This document shows positions 5,902 through 13,985 of a stretch of 21,846 nucleotides of DNA, piece by piece; position 1 is the first letter of the stretch; every line of letters begins with the position of its first letter. The DNA comes from a virus, in IMG/VR virus record IMGVR_UViG_3300049629_001331, positions 1 to 21,846 of that record. One strand, 5' to 3'. The position numbers and the translations under genes are program-made. The notes beneath the pieces are model-generated. The model was not told the DNA's origin. It searched no databases and worked only from the letters and a program-made list of their open reading frames with translations.

Positions 5902-8900
5902 ATGAATGTCAACTTTGTCTTCTTCCAATCTTTTGTAGCCTCTATCAGCGCCGTTATCGCAGGTACTCGCACTACTGCACGACGTGTAGGCCCTGGTCGC
6001 CGCGCCCAGCAGATAGCGAGCCGTCGCGCTAATCGCGTAGTACGCCGTCGCTCTCGTCGTATAGCGTCAGCCGGCCGCCCCATCCGCTCCTTACCTCAAA
6101 GCCAACGCCCCTGCGTTGTAAAATCAGCACGACGTGCGCTACGTCGTAGTACTGTCGTTACTAATAACACTCAACCTATTCGTACTAACAGTGTTAGTGC
6201 CCCTATCCGTCGCTGTAGTAACGACGTCGCGCCTCGTCCCTATCAGCGCCCTACCAAAGCTGCTGTTACTGTTAAATCAGTAGTTAAAGATAAGGCTGCC
6301 GCCTCTATATATGCTGCCCTCGACCAAGGGCGCCTAAACTATCGTGGCAAGGGCCGTACTTGTGTGGGCAAGAAGTACAAAACTAAAAACAATAAAACGG
6401 CTTTAGCGCTAGCTAAAGCTGCCAATAAAGCAACACGCGTTAAACGCTGTATGAGCGTTGTAGTACCAGAATTACCAAGTGACGTACTGGCTATCCGCAT
6501 GATAGCCATAGGCAAACTATGCGGTGTCACTTTTGTACAAGGGGACATAGCGTCTTATTGTGACGGTGTCGTTACTGTACCTTCATTCGAAGATACATAC
6601 GCGATAACTCACGAACTTGTCCACCACTGCCAAGCACTAGGTCTTACTGAAGACCTAGATATAGCTCTGGTGTCTGAGGCTGCTATTGGCGCGGGCTCGG
6701 CCCAATGGGACGCTACTAAATCCTACTACGAAGGTACGGAGCACGAGAATGACGAATACGAAGCAGCTCTGCTTATGTACGACCCGGCGTTAGTGGCCCG
6801 CCTTTTATGCACTCACTACCTCATGGCTGCGTTTGTAGAAAGCGGGGCACCTGGTCCTGATGATGCGTGGATGGATGTAGTAGATAGTTTAGATCCTGCG
6901 ATTTGTCGTGAAGTCGTAGGTCTCGATGATCGCGTACTCGATTATAAAACCTATGGCGAATATGCTGAAGACGTTGGATATGATGACACTAATACGTTAT
7001 TAGACTGGGAATTTGTCTTTAACAGTAGTGTCAACAACAATGATGCTGTTGCGTTAACCATTCAAGCAATTGATGGTCTTATTGGTGCGGCGCCCGCAGC
7101 AGTAACTCCTACCCGCCCGCTCTCTAACATAGGAGCCCCTACTAAGGGGTTAGAGAGTGATAGCTCCTCAATCAATACCACCAACACTAGCACTGCCATG
7201 AAAAGCATTATCGAGATGTTAATTCCTGACCCTAGTACTCTCGGTGGAGTCGTGTCTCCTAATCAGGTAGCGCGCATCACAGCAGCTCGTAAAGAGCTAA
7301 CCCGCCTGTTTGGGGCTAATAACTTCGACCTTCTGCCTGAAGGTCCGATTCTCTATGTCGTGTCTCCTAACAGCCGTATGTGTAAGAAGTTCCTTGCGCT
7401 TCTAGACCACCGTGTTGTTTACACCACAGACCCTAAGATGAATCCTAAGGTCATTAACTTAGGTGTAACTAAGTCTATACCCTACGAAGCCGACAAGCAT
7501 ACCTATGCTACTAAGACCGAATGCTTAGTTAGCATGTATAGTGAGCACTTCCTCACTAAGTTAGCTACGTGGTCTGGTGACGATTTAGCCGCTCTCGTAG
7601 GCTGTCTGTGTGTCAAGCAGCACCGTATTGTTAGTGTTGAGGGTCCCTGTGTGGTTATCAAGGGTAATAACCGCAACACTACCTTCAACTTTAGTAGCTG
7701 TACCGTCAATGATGGTCGTCAGAGTCGCATCGCTAACGAACTAGTTAAAGTAGGAGGCAAAGACTACAGTGGTCGTGTAGCCCTCGTAGCGCTCTGTATG
7801 AAGGTAGCGTATAATGCTACTGGCGCGCGCGCCATTCTCAATGAGATAACCAACCTGTGGCGCGAAGACATTAATTACGGTGCTCAGCCTAAAGAAGGCC
7901 AGTCTCTGTTTGAGATTAATCGCGGTACGACTCGTCCTATCGTGTTCAAGCCTTGGGATAAGGCCTTCCCCTTCCTGCAAGTAGAGAACACTAGCCTCGC
8001 ACCCAGCGATCTTGAATTGTCGCTCAAAGCCGGCGTTATAGCCGCGCCGGATAAATACAATTCAGAATGGATCGCTGTAGGGCCGGGCGCCAAGGCCATG
8101 TTTCTTGGGCTTGAGGATGATAAGATATACTCCATCCATGACTTTAGCAAACCCACTAAGGTGTACAACCGTCCACCTAGCTCGGGTAAATACACCCGTG
8201 CTGAGATCAGAGATCGTCGTGATAGCCTACTTCGCGTTGATTTAGGTGATGGTAGCTATAGTTGTGGTGGTGGCCTCTATCTACGCACCGCATTCACCAA
8301 TAGCCGCTTTGGCTTTGGCAGTGGTGTTGCTGCTATACGTCGCGACCTCGAATTCGAATACACCGTACCTAAGACCATAACTAAAGAGTTTCACGTACTT
8401 CGTATTCCTAGCGGAGTCCGCGCTCTTATGGCTGCTGATCTAGATGACGTTGTGAGTAAGCTCATGGAAGTCATAGAAGGTAAGATAGCGAAGGCAGAGG
8501 GCCAGGTTTATGCTCCTGGTAGCCCTATCATCAGTATTATGCAGGGCAAGTACTGCATAGTTAAGAATGAGACCTTCGCGCAGGACATCCGCGTAATAAG
8601 CGGGACTGTCACGCGTAATGGCGTCGAGGGCCGCGCTGATAGCGTCACTATTCGGCTTGAGACTGAAATGGTGGGGCGTGACCAGGTCCTCAAACTTCGT
8701 GGTCTAGGTAAGAAGCTTACTACTCTTCCCTATGACGTTAAGGGACTATCTCAACCCTGGGATATCATTCTAAATAACGAGACCACTAAGGGGTGGCCCG
8801 CGCTCATCGAGATGTTTGCCATTGAGAAGGGGGGCTGCACCTATACTCCTGAGGGTGCGCTTCTCACCATCGATAATACTCGTGAAGTCATTGATCTTAT

Positions 8901-10947
8901 GACTGAGAGTAATAGCTTTACTGAGTGGGCTCGAGCCAAACTGGCTACTGATGATACTGGGGCCAGTGTTAAAGAGGTCATCTCTTTTGATATGGCCCGT
9001 GACCTGTGGGATTCTATCTCGTCTGTAGTCGCTAACGATGACATCAATGTAATCTATATCGACGATACCAGCGTCCGTATCGAAGAAACCGTAGAAGTTA
9101 TATACGGCTATCTGCCGTACGATATCGAGATAGCCACTCCTCGTGAGTCCGTAGCATTCTCCAAGATGACTATGGAGCAGATTGGTATTGTGGCCCTACA
9201 GAACCGCGCTTGGGGCGAAGCGCTCATGGAGGAGGTTAAGTACGATAACGTTATGTCCATAGTTAGCATGATCACGTCTAAAGACTGTGCTGATTACATT
9301 AACATCAGCACTACTGAGGGGCGTGACCATCTACGGGACATTATCGGTGTAGTTAACAACTACGTTTCTGATAGCTCCCCCGGCAGTGACCGCAACCTGC
9401 TAGATCGTTTCGCTATTGTCTACCCCAATGGAGTGGATATTGTTGCCCAGAACAACGGCAATGAAGTCTCTCTTCATATTAATGGTAAGGCCTTAAGTGC
9501 ATTCGGTACCTTCTCTGGCGCCTCCGCTACTGGTATTATGTTAGACCTCCTTACACTGTTGGCCTACGTTACTGATGAAGGGATTGAAGACCAGAGCGGT
9601 TTGGATAGTAAAATCTACTCCATGACCGCTAAGGTCAGCCGTGGTTTACGCACATGGTGTAACACTATGGTTAAATCCAAGGGCATTCTGAAAAGTATGG
9701 CCCGCGCCGGCGATGTGGTTGTTGGTAAGGTCAAGACCAGCTATAGCCCGCTGCTCCATAGCGCTGATGGCGTGCCTGTAATTCTCATGCACCCCGATTG
9801 CCCTATGGTGCGTATGCTTGGCATCGAAGAGAACCAGATTATTGGGATACAACGTACTCCTATGGGTTTCATCCTATGCGGCCGCGTTAAGTTCTCTACT
9901 ACTGATGCCTTCGTCGCACACTATACGGTCAACCCTCTCCTATGGCACGCCGTTAACGAAGGCGATGGTGATGGTGATCAGTGCGGCGGCATTAATGCTC
10001 ACAAGTATGGTATTAACACTGAAAGTGCCCTCACTATCAATGCTAGTCTCATGGGCATGGGCGGCTACTTCTACTGCTACGAAGCAGATGACCTGCCGTT
10101 CTTCGCCTTCATGAGCTATGAAGATAAGATGGGTAAGAAATCCCTTACTAAGTGGGATAAGGCTGTAGCTACTGCTATCGCTGTCGATAAGTACGTCAGC
10201 GACGCTGCTGAGGTGCATATGCACTACAAAGTAGCTGTAGGTGTTGGCTATGGTATCTGTTCCGCACTTGCCTTCCAGACATGGGATAGTATGTATCGCG
10301 CTAGCGGCGTTGATACCGATGCACTTAAGGCGTGCGTTATCGCCTGGCGGTTTGTCTATGAAAGCATGGGTCTTGGGGGCTATACTCCTGAGGCTAAGAT
10401 CTTCATGGCGACCCTAGTACAAGCCGCTCGCGCCTGGGCTGCTGGCGTGCCTATGTATAAGTCGTTGCAAGACGGGTTATACTACTCTGCCAACTCCACT
10501 AAGCTTGCGGATACGGATCGCCAAGGAGGTGGTGTACCTCCTGCTCGGGCTATAGCTAACCTTATGCCCGCTAAACTGGCTAAGGAACCCAACGTAATCT
10601 ACCAGCTTATAAAAGCTCGTGCCCGTACTCTCACTTACGGTGCTCTCGAACGGGGTGACTTCGCTAGCGATAGCCTTATAAAGTCATCTACTATCTACGG
10701 AGCCTTCCGTCGTACTGGCCAGGGCCATGATCCTGTGGCTCCTATGACCCAGGATGACGCAGCCAGTTATGGTGCTGATGATATCGTTCCCGTTAGCGTG
10801 TTTCATATGGTAAGTGAGTTCCAACTCTCTAACTATGTCAGGAACCCCCAACTCAAGCAGCTGTTGGAAATCGCAACTGCTGTACATCTCGACCTCGGCG
10901 ACTACAAACTAGAGCTCGCTGAAGCTGAAGATCATCCTGATTTCTAA
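5902..10947 (+). CDS. RNA polymerase-like protein (beta'-type DxDGD double-psi barrel) fused to a zincin-like domain
   Basis: 1681 residues. Residues 1-22 are hydrophobic, ~23-85 strongly Arg-rich, ~130-165 Lys/Ala-rich. A HELVHH motif (H237, E238, H241) is followed by an acidic EHENDEYEAALLMY segment (E285/E287), as in zincin metalloproteases where a downstream Glu completes the zinc site. A Ser/Thr/Asn linker lies near 416-433. The C-terminal third carries the polymerase signature: R1318 in QRTP, then NPLLWHAVNEGDGDGDQ with D1355, D1357, D1359. In E. coli beta' the matching parts are R425 in NRAP and HPLVCAAYNADFDGDQ; Arg to first Asp is 35 there and 37 here. KLRGLGKK (931-938) may be the beta-type barrel lysines, and a helix near 1437-1455 may match the bridge helix. 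Single-chain DxDGD polymerases are known in phages (YonO, crAss-like). No SD. DNA- versus RNA-template use is unknown. Confidence 0.85.
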   Translation: MNVNFVFFQSFVASISAVIAGTRTTARRVGPGRRAQQIASRRANRVVRRRSRRIASAGRPIRSLPQSQRPCVVKSARRALRRSTVVTNNTQPIRTNSVSAPIRRCSNDVAPRPYQRPTKAAVTVKSVVKDKAAASIYAALDQGRLNYRGKGRTCVGKKYKTKNNKTALALAKAANKATRVKRCMSVVVPELPSDVLAIRMIAIGKLCGVTFVQGDIASYCDGVVTVPSFEDTYAITHELVHHCQALGLTEDLDIALVSEAAIGAGSAQWDATKSYYEGTEHENDEYEAALLMYDPALVARLLCTHYLMAAFVESGAPGPDDAWMDVVDSLDPAICREVVGLDDRVLDYKTYGEYAEDVGYDDTNTLLDWEFVFNSSVNNNDAVALTIQAIDGLIGAAPAAVTPTRPLSNIGAPTKGLESDSSSINTTNTSTAMKSIIEMLIPDPSTLGGVVSPNQVARITAARKELTRLFGANNFDLLPEGPILYVVSPNSRMCKKFLALLDHRVVYTTDPKMNPKVINLGVTKSIPYEADKHTYATKTECLVSMYSEHFLTKLATWSGDDLAALVGCLCVKQHRIVSVEGPCVVIKGNNRNTTFNFSSCTVNDGRQSRIANELVKVGGKDYSGRVALVALCMKVAYNATGARAILNEITNLWREDINYGAQPKEGQSLFEINRGTTRPIVFKPWDKAFPFLQVENTSLAPSDLELSLKAGVIAAPDKYNSEWIAVGPGAKAMFLGLEDDKIYSIHDFSKPTKVYNRPPSSGKYTRAEIRDRRDSLLRVDLGDGSYSCGGGLYLRTAFTNSRFGFGSGVAAIRRDLEFEYTVPKTITKEFHVLRIPSGVRALMAADLDDVVSKLMEVIEGKIAKAEGQVYAPGSPIISIMQGKYCIVKNETFAQDIRVISGTVTRNGVEGRADSVTIRLETEMVGRDQVLKLRGLGKKLTTLPYDVKGLSQPWDIILNNETTKGWPALIEMFAIEKGGCTYTPEGALLTIDNTREVIDLMTESNSFTEWARAKLATDDTGASVKEVISFDMARDLWDSISSVVANDDINVIYIDDTSVRIEETVEVIYGYLPYDIEIATPRESVAFSKMTMEQIGIVALQNRAWGEALMEEVKYDNVMSIVSMITSKDCADYINISTTEGRDHLRDIIGVVNNYVSDSSPGSDRNLLDRFAIVYPNGVDIVAQNNGNEVSLHINGKALSAFGTFSGASATGIMLDLLTLLAYVTDEGIEDQSGLDSKIYSMTAKVSRGLRTWCNTMVKSKGILKSMARAGDVVVGKVKTSYSPLLHSADGVPVILMHPDCPMVRMLGIEENQIIGIQRTPMGFILCGRVKFSTTDAFVAHYTVNPLLWHAVNEGDGDGDQCGGINAHKYGINTESALTINASLMGMGGYFYCYEADDLPFFAFMSYEDKMGKKSLTKWDKAVATAIAVDKYVSDAAEVHMHYKVAVGVGYGICSALAFQTWDSMYRASGVDTDALKACVIAWRFVYESMGLGGYTPEAKIFMATLVQAARAWAAGVPMYKSLQDGLYYSANSTKLADTDRQGGGVPPARAIANLMPAKLAKEPNVIYQLIKARARTLTYGALERGDFASDSLIKSSTIYGAFRRTGQGHDPVAPMTQDDAASYGADDIVPVSVFHMVSEFQLSNYVRNPQLKQLLEIATAVHLDLGDYKLELAEAEDHPDF

Positions 10948-10954
10948 TTACAAT

Positions 10955-11002
10955 GGGGTCATATGACCCCTGGGGCCACCTGGCCCCTTTTTCTTTTAGT
11001 GG
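10955..11002 (+). terminator. Unit 12: double hairpin terminator with CTTTTAGTGG
   Basis: A perfect palindrome GGGGTCATATGACCCC (10955-10970) is followed by GGGGCC/GGCCCC (10972-10977/10982-10987), a T-run and CTTTTAGTGG (10993-11002). Last copy of the unit in the window. No ATG follows closely, so here the motif faces the repeat array. Confidence 0.8.
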
Positions 11003-11444
11003 AGCTCTCCCCTCCATATGATAGGTAGTATCCAGTATTGCTCATGACAGCGAATGTTACTAGCGGCGGCTTATGCTCGTGACGGCGAATTCTATTAGCG
11101 GTGGCAATAAACTATCTGTTGAGTACTCCCTAAGGATACAGCAAGAGCTGCGTTAGTTCCATTAGCCACTCCCTTTCAGAAGAGCTATTGTCGCGATAGT
11201 TACAATAGCTATACTAGCCACTCCCTTTCGGAGGTACTTAAGCTACGATAGCTACCATAGCCGCCCTAGCCACTCCCTAACGGAGGGGCTTGTGTCGCAC
11301 TAGTCGCGATAGCTACCATAGTTGCGCTAGCTGCTCTAACCACTCCCCAGCGGAGGGCCTATGGTACTCGAGCTGCGAAAGTAGCCGATGCCACTCCCCA
11401 ACGGAGGGACATAACCTCTAATTAATCACTATTACCTATTAGAT
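11003..11444 (+). repeat. Noncoding direct-repeat array (candidate origin or partition region)
   Basis: Two 31-bp repeats start at 11040 and 11075 (core TGAC(A/G)GCGAAT...TAGCGG(C/T)GGC). Then CCACTCCC boxes begin at 11166, 11218, 11270, 11340 and 11391, with a decayed TACTCCC near 11124. Spacing is 52, 52, 70 and 51. Most boxes read CCACTCCCnnnCGGAGG and can fold as a CTCC...GGAG mini-hairpin. Three interiors share a CGATAG(C/T)TAC(C/A)ATAG motif. No ORF fits. Iteron-like spacing suggests replication or partition, but there is no initiator gene or clear A+T-rich unwinding element beside it. Confidence 0.6.
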
Positions 11445-12110
11445 ATGAGACCATCACGCACTGCCAAAACCACCACCAAAACCACTACCCGCTCAGCTAT
11501 AGAGACATTTAAAGCGGAACCTAAACCACAGGAATCAGTCAAAGCGCAACTACTATACTCAATCGCGTTTACAAATAAATTCTTACCACATCGCATGTGG
11601 AACAAACCGTGTACCGATGGAACCGTCCGGCTAATCGGCACAGTTGAGCAGACTAACAATGTTACCCGCCAAGGTTTCCCGATTAGCAATGACCAACTCG
11701 CTGGTCTCTCAGTTGAAGTCCGGGTAAAACCGGACCAATTTGAGTTTATCTCTGATGGCGTTGAAGGCATGATAGGAGGGGGCGTATCCATTCTCTTTGA
11801 GGTCGGGGAGCCCATTTTATCCGAACTCACCGCAAACGGCGAAGAAGTCAATAGCATTGTCTTCTACGCATCCTCCTTATTAGGCATGGAAGTCAATCAG
11901 GCCGCTATTAGCGGCCTAGGCTTTGATTCAAAGAATGAGATGGATAATTGGTTCTTAAAGGCGCGGTCTCAGAATAATAATCGGCAGAAGCGCCGGCAGG
12001 TAGAGCGCACTGCTCAGCTACAAGCTGCTCGTGCAGCAGCGGATGCAGCAAGTAATAATACAGAGTGGGCGGCGGTGCCCCCTGCCGCAAGCGCCAATTC
12101 TATGGACTAG
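11445..12110 (+). CDS. Unknown protein with basic Ala-rich tail
   Basis: 221 residues. Thr/Lys-rich head (AKTTTKTTTRS), then a beta-rich core (~38-150: TVRLIGTVEQTNN, LSVEVRVKPDQFEFISDGVEGMIGGGVSILFEVGE), a helix, and a tail with a basic patch (NNNRQKRRQVERT) followed by an Ala-rich stretch ending SANSMD. The plan of disordered head, beta core, basic patch and Ala-rich acidic end parallels the protein at 5108-5839, although sequence identity is not evident. There is no SD; the leader is the repeat array. The antisense ORF over it looks like a shadow. Ends TAG TAA. Confidence 0.75.
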   Translation: MRPSRTAKTTTKTTTRSAIETFKAEPKPQESVKAQLLYSIAFTNKFLPHRMWNKPCTDGTVRLIGTVEQTNNVTRQGFPISNDQLAGLSVEVRVKPDQFEFISDGVEGMIGGGVSILFEVGEPILSELTANGEEVNSIVFYASSLLGMEVNQAAISGLGFDSKNEMDNWFLKARSQNNNRQKRRQVERTAQLQAARAAADAASNNTEWAAVPPAASANSMD

Positions 12111-12115
12111 TAATT

Positions 12116-12139
12116 AGCTGACCTTATCGGAGGTCGGCT
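12116..12139 (+). terminator. Hairpin after the 11445-12110 gene
   Basis: AGCTGACCT pairs with AGGTCGGCT (12116-12124/12131-12139, one G-T pair). No T-run follows, so termination is only plausible. Confidence 0.4.
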
Positions 12140-12140
12140 G

Positions 12141-12174
12141 ATATACGCCTCTCTATTAATAGAGAGGCGTATAT
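12141..12174. repeat. Perfect 34-bp palindrome
   Basis: The left half is ATATACGCCTCTCTATT and the right half is its exact reverse complement. It lies where element-like sequence gives way to host-like sequence. No T-run follows. It could be a strong hairpin, an operator, or a recombination or telomere-resolution site. Confidence 0.8.
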
Positions 12175-12199
12175 ATCGTTCTACTACAGAGAGAAGGAA

Positions 12200-13210
12200 A
12201 TGACTACACTACACACAATTCTGTTATCTAGACAGGGCGTCGAAAATAGAAGACAGTTTAAAGAACAACCCTTCGGGGAAGATTTGGGCAATGGCATCAC
12301 CTTAGATATGGTTGCCATCCCGGGGGGAACTTTTACGATGGGTTCATCGCCAAATGAGGAATATAGTTTTGATGATGAATACCCTCAACATCAAGTAACT
12401 GTCCCATCTTTTTTCATGGGTAAATACCCCATCACCCAAGCCTAGTGGAGAGAGGTCGCCTCTCGCACAGATTTAAAAGTTGAAAGAGACCTTGATCTCA
12501 ACCCGGCCCATTTTAAAGACCGCCCCAATAGTGATCGCCGCCCCGTAGAACAAGTCAACTGGTACGATGCCGTTGAATTTTGTGCGAGATTATCAAAACT
12601 GACGGGAAGGGAATACCGACTACCGAGTGAAGCGGAATGGGAATACGCTTGTCGTGCTGGAACTACTACCCCATTCTACTTTGGGGAAACCATTACAGGG
12701 GAATTGGCTAACTATGACGCCAGCGAAACAACTCCCGTGGGACAATTTACACCCAATGCCTTCGGACTGTACGATATGCACGGCAATGTCTGGGAATGGT
12801 GTGCTGATACTTGGCATGATAACTATGACGGTGCGCCTAGTGACGGTAGTGTTTGGCTTGATAATAATCAAGAGGAAAATATTGATGGAAAGAGCAGATT
12901 CGGCACATATTCTGTCATGCGGGGCGGTTCCTGGGGCAACAATCCTAATCTCTGCCGTTCCGCGATTCGCTACGACACCTACTGCCGCGTCAACCGCTAC
13001 TTCCTTAACGGTTTTCGGGTAGTCTGCGTCGACCTTGATCGCGAAGGTGCTGATTCCCCTCGATTTTGGGATAAAGCTGATCACCTGATGGTGGTAACGG
13101 TGGGAGGTGCAGCACTAGGTGGATCGATTGCGGGAGTTTACGGTGCGGTTATTGGTGCGATATTAGCGGCGGGCTGCGGATGGTATATTACCTTTAGGAA
13201 AGCAAAATGA
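12200..13210 (+). pseudogene. FGE-sulfatase/C-type-lectin protein with variable-region-like end, broken by TAG
   Basis: 336 codons in one frame, interrupted by TAG at 12443-12445 where the family reads TQxQW (here KYPITQA-stop-W). FGE-sulfatase landmarks: MVAIPGGTFTMGS (~37-49), PVEQVNWYDAVEFC, YRLPSEAEWEYACRAG, FGLYDMHGNVWEWC, RGGSW (241-245) and GFRVVC. The segment 241-275 (12920-13023) has the form of a diversity-generating-retroelement variable region: surface codons ATT, TAC, GAC, ACC, TAC, TGC, GTC, TAC, TTC, CTT all end in C or T, as expected from AAY template codons, and it ends GGTTTTCGGGTAGT. A C-terminal Gly/Ala-rich membrane segment follows (about 295-328). No reverse transcriptase or template repeat is in the window. 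It may be dead, or made as a fragment, or read through. Confidence 0.8.
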
Positions 13211-13249
13211 AAACTTTGTTATCAGCAATCAAATAATAGAGGTTATGTT

Positions 13250-13618
13250 ATGTTGTCATTTGAAGAGCTTCAGAATAGCGTATTAGCAGAAAAACAATTG
13301 CTGTCATATGAGGAGTTTCAGAGTCACGTTTTAAAGGTATTTAATGCCTCCAAAGAGGAGTGTGATTTCAGTGATTTCCCGTATGCTTTCTTCGCAGAAG
13401 TTAGTTACACTAATTGCCAGTGGCTCCAGTTCGGGGTAAGATACATCACAGACCCTCAGAACTCTAATTATGGAAGCTGGCTTGTCAGTAAAAAGTCTAA
13501 AGATTGTAAAGCTTTGTCGGATTCCTTAGATCAAGGAATAAAGGCCCTTGAGCAGCAGGTAGAGAAGAGTATCAAAGAGGAAATCGGTGTTTTTAAACGC
13601 TTAGAGAAGTTAAAATAG
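13250..13618 (+). CDS. Unknown 122-residue protein, paralogue 1 of 3
   Basis: Starts MLSFEELQNSVLAEKQLLSYEEFQ, preceded by AGAGG. A helical N-terminus is followed by a beta section (FFAEVSYTNCQWLQFGVRYITDPQ) and a long C-terminal helix (LDQGIKALEQQVEKSIKEEIGVFKRLEKLK). Paralogues lie at 14572-14937 and 14990-15355. Members alternate with the FGE-like genes, suggesting a shared role or joint duplication. It does not look like the four-helix Avd accessory protein of retroelements. Ends TAG, followed by a 12-bp hairpin. Confidence 0.85.
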   Translation: MLSFEELQNSVLAEKQLLSYEEFQSHVLKVFNASKEECDFSDFPYAFFAEVSYTNCQWLQFGVRYITDPQNSNYGSWLVSKKSKDCKALSDSLDQGIKALEQQVEKSIKEEIGVFKRLEKLK

Positions 13619-13624
13619 TTGAAG

Positions 13625-13659
13625 TCATCCCCCGACCGTCGCGATCAGTCGGGGGATGA
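13625..13659 (+). terminator. 12-bp hairpin, host-like
   Basis: TCATCCCCCGAC pairs perfectly with GTCGGGGGATGA (13625-13636/13648-13659), 6 nt after the stop codon. There is no T-run. Unlike the left-half units it has no CTTCTAGTGA motif. Confidence 0.6.
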
Positions 13660-13674
13660 AATAGCCTAGGGTTT

Positions 13675-13961
13675 CAGTTATCAGTTACCAGACAAATTAC
13701 TTATCTAGGAGCAAAAAAATGTCGTATCAAGATGAATTAATGAAAGATTGGGACATTGAAAGACAAGTACAAGCCTTAAAGGTAGTAGCTTGTGAGTATC
13801 CTCTTATCGCTGGATATAGCCAAGAAGAGTTATTGCAGTTTGCAAAAACCGACAAAGATGCTTTTGACCTTTTTGCGGCGATACAAATGGACACAGCAAT
13901 TAAAAATATGGAACAAATAAAATGTAATTAGCTGTCAGTTATCAGTTATCGGTTATCAGTA
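13675..13961 (+). repeat. Short tandem ATCAGTT-type repeats
   Basis: Runs of TTATCAGTTATCAG flank the small gene at 13719 (13675-13691 and 13933-13961) and recur near 14522-14543, 14940-14960 and 17490-17502. Heptameric short tandem repeats of this kind are familiar from cyanobacterial intergenic DNA. They occur only in the host-like segments of the window. Confidence 0.6.
13719..13931 (+). CDS. Small unknown acidic protein, 70 residues
   Basis: SD TAGGAG upstream. An all-helical, acidic, cytosolic-looking product (MSYQDELMKDWDIERQ...YSQEELLQFAKTDKDAFDLFAAIQMDTAIKNMEQ). It lies between the first 122-residue paralogue and the second FGE-like gene, inside short tandem repeats. A+T-rich codon use matches the host-like cassette. 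No motif recognised. Ends TAG. Confidence 0.7.
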   Translation: MSYQDELMKDWDIERQVQALKVVACEYPLIAGYSQEELLQFAKTDKDAFDLFAAIQMDTAIKNMEQIKCN

Positions 13962-13985
13962 AGCAAAACTATTAGAAGTAAGGCA

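Noticed and set aside
11040-11411. CRISPR array
   Set aside because: Repeats are imperfect, spacing is uneven and the intervening sequences are themselves related, unlike unique spacers. No cas genes.
11432-11857. Antisense 141-residue ORF
   Set aside because: It mirrors the better-formed + strand gene; no SD or sensible domain pattern.
12620-13084. Overlapping ORFs on both strands in the first FGE-like gene
   Set aside because: Shadows of the FGE frame, which has family motifs throughout.
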